A stretch of DNA of 64,000 nucleotides from Gracilimonas sp964505215 (GCA_964505215.1 CAZDGU010000006.1:1-64000); one strand, 5' to 3'. Shown: positions 36,980-44,598, counted from the first letter of the stretch. Notes: generated by a model not told the origin, from the sequence alone. Numbers and translations are program-made.

Positions 36980-37113
36980 ATGAAAAAATTTCTTGTCCTG
37001 CTCTCACTTGTCTTTTCTGCGATTACGTTACACGCACAAGATGCCTTTGAACGCTTTCAGTTTGAACCTGATCTGAACTATAATGCTGACATTACCTCTC
37101 CGGTTGATTTAGC
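36980..37113 (+). pseudogene. 5' remnant of an exported protein gene, cut by a palindromic repeat
   Basis: ATG 36980 starts a good signal peptide (KKFLVLLSLVFSAITLHAQ) and about 25 mature residues (DAFERFQFEPDLNYNADITS). Then the frame runs into the hairpin ACCCTCCAAGAG...CTCTTGGAGGGT (37107-37147) and the CCTCCGGTT repeat, ending at 37222 with repeat-encoded residues. The mature start resembles openings of Bacteroidota M14 zinc carboxypeptidases, but too little is left to be sure. No continuation of the gene was found downstream, so this is a truncated gene rather than a simple insertion. Confidence 0.65.
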
Positions 37114-37242
37114 AAACCCTCCAAGAGTTTTAAGCTCTTGGAGGGTTTTGTCTATTAAATTAATGAGCTTATTCACAAACTTCATTCTCGTCCCTAACCT
37201 CCGGTTGGGGACGCCTGCCTGAACCTCCGGTTCAGAAGTATG
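37107..37242. repeat. Hairpin plus CCTCCGGTT repeat, copy 2
   Basis: The hairpin at 37107-37147 has 12 bp arms. The block at 37187-37242 matches 26880-26935 closely (ctcgtccctaacctccggtt ... ctgaacctccggttcagaagta). Together they replace the rest of the exported-protein gene that begins at 36980. Confidence 0.75.
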
Positions 37243-37333
37243 AATATTGCAGGATTCTTGATTAGCAGTAGGGAACGGGAGGTCCATGCAAACCACGCCC
37301 GCCATCCCAACCGCCGAAGCAATCTCGAAGAAA

Positions 37334-37741
37334 AGGACTACTCATTTTATCAACGTCCACCTTGGTAATATTTTCGCTTCGAACCTTGTTGTCGTTAACA
37401 TCCGGCAGACCGCTTCAAGTCGTATTCAGGAAGTTTAATCATATTCAGCGGTCAGACGGAGTTTTGGGCTTTTAAAAAGCAGTCATTCCGGACATGCTGG
37501 TTTTTACTGATTGCCTGAAAAGGCAATGCCCGACCGCAGGGAGGCAATGAAATGTACTAAACACCCATGTCATCCTGAATGCAGCGAATGCGGAGTGAAG
37601 GATCTCCTTGAAACGATTTGGAGTGTTAACCAACGCACATCTTAACAAACATCTCGTCCGACGACTCCAGCTCGTCAGACGATTGAACAGGGCAGTGTAG
37701 TTACTAAAAATCCAAAAGCATCTTTTCTGGCAATTCTGAAT
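37334..37741 (+). repeat. 408 bp long direct repeat, left copy
   Basis: Matches 39223-39630 base for base at a constant offset of 1889. I saw three differences on reading through it (gaaccTtg/Ctg, cttcaaGtcg/Ttcg, tttTctgg/cagg). It contains a family E palindrome (37403-37458), a 'catcctgaatgcagcgaatg' segment and 'ctcgtcagacgattgaacag'. The minus-strand frame 37472-37750 (92 residues) is present in both copies, but I read it as repeat noise. Confidence 0.92.
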
Positions 37742-37746
37742 CCCAA

Positions 37747-37830
37747 CCACATTCCCGAGACTGCCACGTCGTGCATTCTTTTAGCTTTTCAGCCCAAAGA
37801 ATATCACTCCTCGCAGATGGTTTTTAGAAA
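37747..37830. repeat. Hairpin linker repeat (family L)
   Basis: Contains cgagactgccacgtcgtgc, the stem ATTCTTTTAGCT / AGCCCAAAGAAT (37775-37802, two mismatches) and cactcctcgcagat. It is the same module found at about 1570-1675, 28525-28605, 40738-40812 and 44815-44910. Confidence 0.75.
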
Positions 37831-37840
37831 AAGAACCTAA

Positions 37841-37939
37841 AAACCTGAAAAAGATAAGCTGCTAAAACACCCTGAAAAGCTGATTGCAACACCTTATACA
37901 GCACGTTTTACGGAAATGCTGCACTATTTAAAAGAATAA
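37841..37939 (+). pseudogene. Possible C-terminal gene remnant
   Basis: A short frame with protein-like composition ends at TAA 37937-37939. It reads KPEKDKLLKHPEKL and then IATPYTARFTEMLHYLKE, and is preceded directly by an in-frame stop and the linker repeat. No start codon. It looks like the tail of a gene whose front was lost when repeats accumulated here. Family not recognised. Confidence 0.3.
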
Positions 37940-38133
37940 ATTAGGGAATTAGAAAAAAATAGTTAAGTTTTTTTGTAACAATTAGGGTACTTGGTACTCT
38001 TTATAGGTACAAGACAACAAAAACATTAAGTAATTTCTAATTTACTTTGATGTGATTATTATTAAAATTAGCATCAGACAATTAGAAAAACCGTTTTAAC
38101 AAACAAACCAAACACAACACGTAGGAGATCATC

Positions 38134-38577
38134 ATGGGTCAACAACAATTATTACTCGTTATATTAGTAACAATCATCGTAGGTATTGCGACGGTTGTGG
38201 CCATCAACACCTTCGGCTCTGCATCTGACAATGCAAACTTAGATGCAGTAAGGCAAGATGTAGTACAGTTCGCATCATCTGCTCAAGGTTACTTTAAAAA
38301 ACCAACAATGCTAGGCGGTGGAGGTAATAGCTTTACTGGTATTACTTTTAATCAAGTAGCGTTTCCAACGGATGCAGTTAGTAATGATGGGTTAACTGCT
38401 TTTAACTCTAATGGGCATTATACAATAGCAACTAATGATACTACCATTACAATGACGGCTATACCTTCATCAAGAATAGAAGGAACTATGTCATTAACTT
38501 CTACAGCAGCATCTGGTGAAAGTGCCTTAACTGCAGAAATAACACAAAGTAATATAACATGGACTGCGAATCAATAA
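38134..38577 (+). CDS. MGQQQ-type pilin-like protein
   Basis: 147 residues, with a good Shine-Dalgarno site (aggag, eight bases before ATG 38134). The N-terminus MGQQQLLLVILVTIIVGIAT is a Gly followed by three Gln and a 20-residue hydrophobic helix, then NLDAVRQDVVQFASSAQGYF, a second amphipathic helix with an aromatic residue. This is the layout of type IV pilin-like subunits: Gly at -1, a hydrophobic stalk and a small globular head. But the usual Phe/Met +1 and Glu +5 are absent and there is almost no basic leader. The Gly-rich MLGGGGNSFTGITF loop and Ser/Thr-rich beta part form the head. I know similar short proteins only from Balneolota/Rhodothermota; function unproven. Confidence 0.8.
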   Translation: MGQQQLLLVILVTIIVGIATVVAINTFGSASDNANLDAVRQDVVQFASSAQGYFKKPTMLGGGGNSFTGITFNQVAFPTDAVSNDGLTAFNSNGHYTIATNDTTITMTAIPSSRIEGTMSLTSTAASGESALTAEITQSNITWTANQ

Positions 38578-38605
38578 TTTAGATTCCATTTACTAATTTT
38601 TCATA

Positions 38606-38637
38606 AGCCTGCAAGTTTGTAATTGCAGGCTTTTTTT
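38606..38637 (+). terminator. Terminator after first pilin-like gene
   Basis: A perfect 9 bp stem AGCCTGCAA / TTGCAGGCT with an 8-base loop, then six T. It lies 29 bases after the stop at 38577. It suggests the first pilin-like gene is a strong single-gene transcript, separate from the second. Confidence 0.92.
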
Positions 38638-38756
38638 ATTCATATATCCCCGATTTTGGAACTCTGGTTTTATAGACGCGTACATTGAAAAAAACTAATT
38701 CTGATTACAGATAAGATTATCTATACTTAACCAATGATTTAACAAAAAAGTGCTCT

Positions 38757-39128
38757 TTGGGTCAGCAGCAAATCATATTAATTCTTTTGGTTACGGTGAT
38801 TGTGGCTATTGCTACCGTTTTGGCCGTAGATACCATGCAGAAATCTCATCACGAGGCTAATCTGGAAGCCATTCGCCAGAAAATGCTGGATGCCACTACC
38901 TTGGCTCAGGCGTATTACCGCAAAAATGAATCGATGGGCGGTGGCGGCGGCAATTTTGAACATATCACTCTTCAGGTGTTGGGGATACAGGCTCAGGACG
39001 AGCAGTTAGGGAATTTCAGCCTGGCTGCGGCAAGCACGGCTTCATTCCGGCTGTCAGCCCTTCCGGTTTCGGGAGAAGATAGCGTTGTCAGCCTAATCTA
39101 CCCCGATCGTATCGAGTTTTTGGAGTGA
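38757..39128 (+). CDS. Second MGQQQ-type pilin-like protein, TTG start
   Basis: 123 residues, a paralogue of the gene at 38134. The shared parts are GQQQIILILLVTVIVAIAT, HHEANLEAIRQKMLDATTLA, and the Gly-rich SMGGGGGNFEHITL loop. The Met codon is replaced by TTG (38757-38759), the only near-cognate start in the open frame, and no Shine-Dalgarno site is visible. It may be poorly expressed or a decaying copy, although the rest of the frame is intact. Third-position usage looks more GC-rich than in the first copy. It ends next to repeat DNA. Confidence 0.65.
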   Translation: MGQQQIILILLVTVIVAIATVLAVDTMQKSHHEANLEAIRQKMLDATTLAQAYYRKNESMGGGGGNFEHITLQVLGIQAQDEQLGNFSLAAASTASFRLSALPVSGEDSVVSLIYPDRIEFLE

Positions 39129-39149
39129 GGTGGAAGTTGATCATAGCAA

Positions 39150-39235
39150 CCTTTGCGAGGCGCTGCTCTGTAAAACCACGCCTGTCACTTCAATCGCCGA
39201 AGCAATCTCGGAGAAGAAGAATAGGACTACTCATT
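39150..39235. repeat. Family C block beside right long repeat
   Basis: 'gcgaggcgctgctctg ... cgccgaagcaatctcgg', a copy of the block at 1467-1535 and 44697-44785. It directly precedes the 408 bp repeat, and a shorter form also precedes the left copy (37290-37333). Confidence 0.7.
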
Positions 39236-39630
39236 TTATCAACGTCCACCTTGGTAATATTTTCGCTTCGAACCCTGTTGTCGTTAACATCCGGCAGACC
39301 GCTTCAATTCGTATTCAGGAAGTTTAATCATATTCAGCGGTCAGACGGAGTTTTGGGCTTTTAAAAAGCAGTCATTCCGGACATGCTGGTTTTTACTGAT
39401 TGCCTGAAAAGGCAATGCCCGACCGCAGGGAGGCAATGAAATGTACTAAACACCCATGTCATCCTGAATGCAGCGAATGCGGAGTGAAGGATCTCCTTGA
39501 AACGATTTGGAGTGTTAACCAACGCACATCTTAACAAACATCTCGTCCGACGACTCCAGCTCGTCAGACGATTGAACAGGGCAGTGTAGTTACTAAAAAT
39601 CCAAAAGCATCTTTTCAGGCAATTCTGAAT
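39223..39630 (+). repeat. 408 bp long direct repeat, right copy
   Basis: See the left copy at 37334-37741. Matching stops sharply at both ends: left neighbours differ after a common family C block, and right neighbours differ after 'caattctgaat'. The two copies bracket about 1.5 kb with both pilin-like genes. No transposase gene and no obvious terminal inverted repeats are present. Confidence 0.92.
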
Positions 39631-40066
39631 TTCAAGCTCGCAAAAGCAGAACCCTATCTCTGTCTCGGCTTTACCTCGAATTTTGGGGCTCCGGCTCACT
39701 TATATAAATTTCCAAACCTTAGCTAACGCCGCAAGGAAAGAGGACGCACTGGTGGACTTGTTAGTTACTTTAAAACAATAAGGCGACGAAACGGAGTAAA
39801 AGTAACCAGTGCAATCCTGAGTTCTGAGTCCTGAATTCTGACTCCTGTAAAACAACGCGTCTCCTTCCTTGGCGCGCTTGCGCGTTAGGGAAGGAACAAG
39901 GATGGGTCCCGGTGCCAAAGCCCGGGTTGCACTAAAATTCCCATTTTTTGAACCGGGTGGTTCTTTAGGGCACTCCCAACGGGGTCGTTGGGAGCGAGGA
40001 AAAAACACAGTTAAAAGTGAAAAAATTTACAAATACGCTCGCATGTTAATTCCCTAATTCAAATTT
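39631..40066. other. Spacer with family B repeat, no gene
   Basis: No gene recognised. Frames at 39700-40008 (minus) and 39869-40057 (plus) run through repeat DNA. The family B copy lies at 39944-39999 (gaaccgggtggttc, then ctcccaacggggtcgttggg). Confidence 0.65.
39944..39999 (+). repeat. GAACCGGGTGGTTCT hairpin repeat (family B), copy 3
   Basis: Has the perfect stem CTCCCAACG-gggt-CGTTGGGAG. Same order of parts as 1783-1834. Confidence 0.78.
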
Positions 40067-40128
40067 TACCTGATACCTGATACCTGATACCTGATACCTG
40101 ATACCTGATACCTGATACCTGATACCTG
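40067..40128 (+). repeat. Heptanucleotide tandem repeat TACCTGA running into an assembly gap
   Basis: Almost nine perfect copies of TACCTGA (period 7) are visible before the N run begins. The repeat evidently broke the assembly, so the real array length is unknown. It lies between genes, so a 7-base period would not need to keep frame. Confidence 0.95.
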
Positions 40129-40228
40129 NNNNNNNNNNNNNNNNNNNNNNNNNNNNNNNNNNNNNNNNNNNNNNNNNNNNNNNNNNNNNNNNNNNNNNNN
40201 NNNNNNNNNNNNNNNNNNNNNNNNNNNN
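40129..40228. other. Assembly gap (100 N)
   Basis: Exactly 100 N, a conventional placeholder for a gap of unknown size. Sequence after it (atacccc...) starts the end of the small membrane-protein gene's downstream region. Confidence 0.98.
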
Positions 40229-40245
40229 ATACCCCAAAATCTCCC

Positions 40246-40662
40246 TCACTCCAAATCAATACTTTCTTGAGCTTTAATAATCTTTTGCTGTTGGTTGTAT
40301 AACAGATAGGCAAGAGTCACTCCTGTGATGTGCAGTGCGCAAACGGTGGTAAAATACCAAGCGGGTTCGCTGTTATAGGAGTTGGCAATTTCCACACCGC
40401 GCCACCCAAGAATGATACCGGCAAACAGGATGCTGTAAAACTTCAGCTTTTTATTGATAACGGTAAGCACAACCATGGTAATAAGCCAGGTACTGGTTAA
40501 AACGGAGGCGAGCAGAACGTACATCCATACATCAGAAGGGAGGTGCGAAATTCCATAAAACTGAAACTCCATGCGGTGATAGAATGAAATAATCAGTCGT
40601 GCAAATCCTTCAAAAAACAGAATTCCCACAAAGCCGCCAAATATCGTAAGGGTAGATTTCAT
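40246..40662 (-). CDS. Small four-helix membrane protein, unknown function
   Basis: 138 residues with about four membrane helices: TIFGGFVGILFFEGFARLII, VWMYVLLASVLTSTWLITMV, FYSILFAGIILGWRGVEIAN and WYFTTVCALHITGVTLAYLL. Short charged tails (KKLK, QQQKIIKAQE) suggest both ends face the cytoplasm. I do not recognise the family. The frame could begin only at ATG 40662. It is flanked by the assembly gap and by a hairpin linker repeat, so its own terminator may be missing from the assembly. Confidence 0.75.
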   Translation of the reverse strand: MKSTLTIFGGFVGILFFEGFARLIISFYHRMEFQFYGISHLPSDVWMYVLLASVLTSTWLITMVVLTVINKKLKFYSILFAGIILGWRGVEIANSYNSEPAWYFTTVCALHITGVTLAYLLYNQQQKIIKAQESIDLE

Positions 40663-40737
40663 TAACCGTCCATTGTGCTTTTATAAAGGCTGTGAACTTA
40701 CGGCAAGTTGCATTAAAAGAACACCCTGTAAAAGATT

Positions 40738-40812
40738 TCATCTGCGAGAAGTGTTATTCTTTGAGCTGCAAAGCCAAAGAATGCACGACGTGGCAGTCTC
40801 GTTAATGTGTTT
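40738..40812 (-). repeat. Hairpin linker repeat (family L), reverse copy
   Basis: Reads tctgcgagaagtgtt, the stem ATTCTTTGAGCT / AGC-CAAAGAAT (40756-40782), then gcacgacgtggcagtctcg. Same module as at 28525-28605. Confidence 0.75.
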
Positions 40813-40856
40813 GGGTTGCTGAGCAGCGCCTGCGCATAAAATGCAGTAAAAAAACT

Positions 40857-42704
40857 TTAAATAACCAAACGTAAGGGCGGGCGCTCCAGGCGGATTTGCT
40901 TTACTTTAAACTCCTCATCATCAAAGCCTTTTAGCTCTTTCAAGCTTTCTTTTATGAAAAAAGCATCTGAATTCTTTTGGAGATAAAGCTGCACATCGGG
41001 GTGATTGAATACGGCTTCGGAAATCATTACTTCTTTTTCGGAAGCCACATCAACCAGACGAGAAGCCATATTTACGGTAGTTCCGAAATAGTCGATACGT
41101 CCGTTTAAATTTACAGCGGTGCAATTTCCGAAATGCACTCCGGCTTTAAGCTTAAAATCATCTCCGGCGGCTGAGGTATTAGAAAAAATCTGCTGAATTC
41201 GCTGTACAGCTTTCAGTGCAGCCACCGGTTCACAAAAAACGGCCATTACTGAGTCACCGATGGTTTTTACAATTCCGCCACGCTCTTCGGCCACAATTTG
41301 CTGGATGATATTAAAATGCCCAACAACGCGCCCAATGGCCGTTTCATCTCCTTCCTGCACATACAGTTCTGTAGAGTTCATTAAGTCTGTAAATAAAAAG
41401 GTGATTTCCGAGGCTTTTACCTTGCTGGTTTCTTTTAGCACCTCATGAGAAAACAACGTTCTGAAATCATAAGCTGAGCTGACTTCACTTGCATAAATAG
41501 CTTCTCTTTTCCAGTTCATTTTGTCAATAAAGCACACAACTTCTTTTGAAGACCGGTTGTTGAGTACCAAATTTGGCTCGCAAGAAATGGTAATTTCCTG
41601 CCCATTCAGTTCCTTGTCTGTGATGTGAATGCTGACGGTATCCGTTCCTTCATCCCGAACGTGCAGTACCAAATGCCCGCTGTGGTTGTGAGTTCTGAAT
41701 AAATAAGAACCTTCCTCAAGCCTCAGCTGCGGGTAGCGAGTGTCGCCAATATCCAGCTTTTGTTGAGTTACGCGGTGAGGCTTGGTGCCGGGTCCGCCCA
41801 AACAATATTTTTTATCGCTAATTTTTCGAATAAGTGGGTGCGGCATAAAAACCATGTGCAAATTTCGGTTGAAATCCATGGTGTAATCACTTTCACAATC
41901 TTCGCAATACAGATGAACGCGCGCCTGCTTCATCTTCCGGAAATTATGCTTGGGCGATTTACAGGTTGGGCAGCACACATCCCAGCTAAAATCGAGTATA
42001 TCTAATTTGGCGGCGTGAAAGAATACATTTAAAACGGAATATTTTTTTTCGCCCCAGTATTCGGCCAGCGCATAGGGGTGAATGCGTGCCAGTTCTTCAT
42101 CCGAGCCGTGCTCAATCAAATGAATCAGGCGGTTTACAATACGTTTGCGGCGGCTGGCTTTAATCAGTTCCTGCTTTAGTCGGTTGAGCTTCCGATGCGC
42201 GCCATTCACTAATTTTTTAGGCTTAGCAAGTTCGTACGGCCTCAGGCCTTCATTCAGACTTTGTTCAATATGCTGTAAATAACCGGCTAACCTGCGTTTT
42301 ATCACATATTCGGACATTCCTTTAATCAAGAGTGAAAAATAGCGCTTAGACGGAATAACCCGAATCTGGAAAGTGATTTTGGTTCCCTGCTTAGTGGGAG
42401 TGCACTCTACTTCAAAGCCAAGTTCTTTCAAAATGCCCAGCTTGTAGTGGCGCTTCACTCCGTAGCGGTAGGGCGCTTCCCACATGTAGGGCTCTTCCTG
42501 CCAGGTGGAATAGGACTTTATTTGATGATGACTCAACTCTAAAAACCCTTTTGGTACATTACGCGAAAAAGACGTTTCGCGCACAGCCGTGGCACCGAGT
42601 TCCTTTAGCAGTCGGTTTGTATCTGAGAGATACGGCCACAGCTCTTCGGCCGATGGCTTCAAAAGAAACTCCCAGTGGTATATTTGCAGTTGTCCTTCCT
42701 TCAT
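40857..42704 (-). CDS. Class III adenylate/guanylate cyclase with N-terminal SRPBCC-like domain
   Basis: About 615 residues from ATG 42704. The frame starts six codons earlier, at 42722. Residues about 1-145 look like an SRPBCC/polyketide-cyclase-type ligand-binding fold (HWEFLLKPSAEELWPYLSDT). A middle region has a CPTC...CEDC zinc-ribbon-like pair (about 255-280). The C-terminal cyclase domain (about 430-590) shows ITFLFTDLMNSTELYVQEGD and VKTIGDSVMAVF, giving the two metal-binding Asp residues. GRIDYFGTTVNMASRLVD gives the transition-state part, and a Lys before the GD motif suggests ATP. It makes a cyclic nucleotide in response to an unknown ligand. No membrane helices, so cytoplasmic. 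Confidence 0.87.
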   Translation of the reverse strand: MKEGQLQIYHWEFLLKPSAEELWPYLSDTNRLLKELGATAVRETSFSRNVPKGFLELSHHQIKSYSTWQEEPYMWEAPYRYGVKRHYKLGILKELGFEVECTPTKQGTKITFQIRVIPSKRYFSLLIKGMSEYVIKRRLAGYLQHIEQSLNEGLRPYELAKPKKLVNGAHRKLNRLKQELIKASRRKRIVNRLIHLIEHGSDEELARIHPYALAEYWGEKKYSVLNVFFHAAKLDILDFSWDVCCPTCKSPKHNFRKMKQARVHLYCEDCESDYTMDFNRNLHMVFMPHPLIRKISDKKYCLGGPGTKPHRVTQQKLDIGDTRYPQLRLEEGSYLFRTHNHSGHLVLHVRDEGTDTVSIHITDKELNGQEITISCEPNLVLNNRSSKEVVCFIDKMNWKREAIYASEVSSAYDFRTLFSHEVLKETSKVKASEITFLFTDLMNSTELYVQEGDETAIGRVVGHFNIIQQIVAEERGGIVKTIGDSVMAVFCEPVAALKAVQRIQQIFSNTSAAGDDFKLKAGVHFGNCTAVNLNGRIDYFGTTVNMASRLVDVASEKEVMISEAVFNHPDVQLYLQKNSDAFFIKESLKELKGFDDEEFKVKQIRLERPPLRLVI

Positions 42705-42853
42705 TTTTCTGTAACTAAACAAATAAGTCCCATTATAATTTTGAAAAAGATAAGGTTCGAATCTTGATTTGTGAACTCTTATCTTTAACGCATCACTTAA
42801 AAGAGTAACTGAAACCCTAATTGTTACAAAATATTAATATTTAATTATAATTA

Positions 42854-43285
42854 ATGGCAAAAGAACGAACGCTAACCATTTTAAAGCCCGATTGTGTACG
42901 AAAAAATTTAATCGGGGAAGTAACAAAACGAATTCAAGAAGCCGGATTTACGATTTGCGCTATGAAAATGACACGGCTGACTAAAGATACAGCCGGCGGA
43001 TTTTATGCCGTTCACAAAGAACGTCCTTTTTATGATGAGCTGTGTGAGTTTATGAGCAGCGGTCCATGTGTACCCATGATTCTTGAAAAAGAAAACGCAA
43101 TAGCAGACTTCCGTGAGTTTATTGGAGCTACCAATCCTGCTGAAGCAAACAAAGGAACCATCCGTGCCGATTTTGCTGACAGCCTGGGCGAAAATATCAT
43201 TCACGGGTCCGATTCGGTAGAAAACGGTAAAATTGAAGCCGCATATTTCTTCCCGGAATCTGAAGTAGTAGCAAATCAGGCTTAA
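42854..43285 (+). CDS. ndk: Nucleoside-diphosphate kinase
   Basis: 143 residues. It swaps the gamma phosphate between nucleoside triphosphates and diphosphates through a phosphohistidine. Motifs: ERTLTILKPDCVRKNLIGEV at the start, GPCVPMILEKENAI, GATNPAEANKGTIRADF, and the active site IIHGSDSVENGKIEAAYFF with the catalytic His at about residue 117. Length and all family blocks are normal. It is divergent from the cyclase gene by about 150 bases and ends in a terminator at 43313. Confidence 0.98.
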   Translation: MAKERTLTILKPDCVRKNLIGEVTKRIQEAGFTICAMKMTRLTKDTAGGFYAVHKERPFYDELCEFMSSGPCVPMILEKENAIADFREFIGATNPAEANKGTIRADFADSLGENIIHGSDSVENGKIEAAYFFPESEVVANQA

Positions 43286-43312
43286 TAAATTCCTGAAATC
43301 ATTCTACATTCC

Positions 43313-43339
43313 AGCCCTGCAATTTTGTGGGGCTTTTTT
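43313..43339 (+). terminator. Terminator after ndk
   Basis: A 9-pair stem AGCCCTGCA / TGTGGGGCT with two G-T pairs, a 4-base loop and then five T. It lies 27 bases past the ndk stop, so the following NamZ-like gene has its own promoter. Confidence 0.88.
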
Positions 43340-43362
43340 ATGAATTTAATTTTTGATTCAGC

Positions 43363-44598
43363 ATGATGAAATCATTTTTTACCGTTGTTTTTTCAGGTTT
43401 ACTCTTTTTGGGATGCAGTTCCACATCTCCCAAAAAAACACCGGCCGTTAAAACCGGAGCAGAGGTGCTTTTAGAAAAGCATCTGGATGAAATTGGGGAT
43501 CAAAGAGTGGGCTTGGTAATGAATCCTACCTCCAGGGTTGATGGCGTTCATATGTTAGATACGCTGCTGCAGCGCGGTATTCAGGTAACGGCGCTTTTTG
43601 CAGCCGAGCACGGTTTTAGGGGTGAACTGGGAGCCGGTGAGAAAATTAACGATGGAATTGATGAAGCCACCGGATTGCCGGTATTTTCGCTGTACGGTAA
43701 AAATCGGAAACCCACTCCGGAAATGCTGGCACATGTTGACCTGCTGCTGTTTGACCTGCCGGATATGGGCGTTCGTTTTTACACCTACAATTCCACCATG
43801 GGTTTAGTTTTAGAGGCAACAGCTGAAGCCGGTAAAGAAATGTGGATTTTAGACCGTCCAAATCCCTTAGGCGGCAATTATATGGCCGGATGGAAGCTGA
43901 AGGACGAATATAAATCTTTTGTGGGTTCTTACCCGATGCCATCCGTTTATGGACTTACTATGGCAGAAATTGCGCAAATGGCCATAGGTGAGGGATGGCT
44001 TGAATTTGAACAGCCTCCAAAGCTCAAAATAATAAAAGCTGAAAATTGGGAGCGAGACATGCGCTGGCCCGATACGAACCTCCCGTGGATTGCACCATCT
44101 CCAAATCTGCCGACTTTCGAACACGCATTTATGTATCCGGGTACCGTGATTTTTGAAGGCACCAATGTGTCGGAAGGAAGGGGAACGCCCGATCCATTTT
44201 TGACTATTGGCTCGCCCACGCTGTCGTTTTCACAAGAAGAATTGGCATCGCTGGCAGCAAAGCATAATGTTCGGCTCGATTCCATCACCTTCACTCCAGC
44301 ATCTATTCCCGGAAAAGCTATTTCTCCAAAGCTGCAGGATGAATTGTGTACCGGAATCCGGATTTATACCGATGGAGCATTTGACAAGATAGATCCTTTT
44401 GAATTGGGAATGGATTTGCTGCTTTTTGTGCAAGCGCACGATCCCGGGTTTGAAATGAATACGTTTGCAAATAAGCTTTCCGGGATTAACCTGAAAGCCG
44501 TGATGGATACCCAAAAATCACTTCCTTCGTGGCAAAACGATGTGGAAGCTTTCAGCCGGCAAAGAGCTCCCTACCTACTATATTCAAACGATTTATGA
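43363..44598 (+). CDS. namZ: DUF1343 lipoprotein, NamZ-like exo-beta-N-acetylmuramidase (GH171), canonical type
   Basis: 411 residues. Lipoprotein signal MMKSFFTVVFSGLLFLGCSS with lipid Cys18, so it is anchored to a membrane. DUF1343 blocks: RVGLVMNPTSRVDG, LFAAEHGFRGELGAGEKI, VFSLYGKNRKPTPEML, DLPDMGVRFYTYNSTMG, ILDRPNPLGG, WIAPSPNLPTFEHAFMYPGT and EGTNVSEGRGTPDPF. The last motif, missing from the paralogue at 15 kb, is the form I expect for NamZ enzymes that split off non-reducing-end MurNAc. The ATG at 43363 and the next Met codon both work. It sits alone after ndk and is followed by repeats. Confidence 0.87.
   Translation: MMKSFFTVVFSGLLFLGCSSTSPKKTPAVKTGAEVLLEKHLDEIGDQRVGLVMNPTSRVDGVHMLDTLLQRGIQVTALFAAEHGFRGELGAGEKINDGIDEATGLPVFSLYGKNRKPTPEMLAHVDLLLFDLPDMGVRFYTYNSTMGLVLEATAEAGKEMWILDRPNPLGGNYMAGWKLKDEYKSFVGSYPMPSVYGLTMAEIAQMAIGEGWLEFEQPPKLKIIKAENWERDMRWPDTNLPWIAPSPNLPTFEHAFMYPGTVIFEGTNVSEGRGTPDPFLTIGSPTLSFSQEELASLAAKHNVRLDSITFTPASIPGKAISPKLQDELCTGIRIYTDGAFDKIDPFELGMDLLLFVQAHDPGFEMNTFANKLSGINLKAVMDTQKSLPSWQNDVEAFSRQRAPYLLYSNDL

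Noticed and set aside
37334..39630. Composite transposon carrying the pilin genes
   Set aside because: No transposase, no terminal inverted repeats and no target duplication were seen; only the direct repeats are supported.
39361..39699. Minus-strand open frame of 112 codons, near-identical to one at 37472-37750
   Set aside because: It lies wholly in the 408 bp repeat, has no start context, and its composition is not protein-like. The likeness follows from the DNA repeat.
40067..40128. CRISPR-like array
   Set aside because: Units are 7 bases in direct tandem with no spacers; it is a simple tandem repeat.
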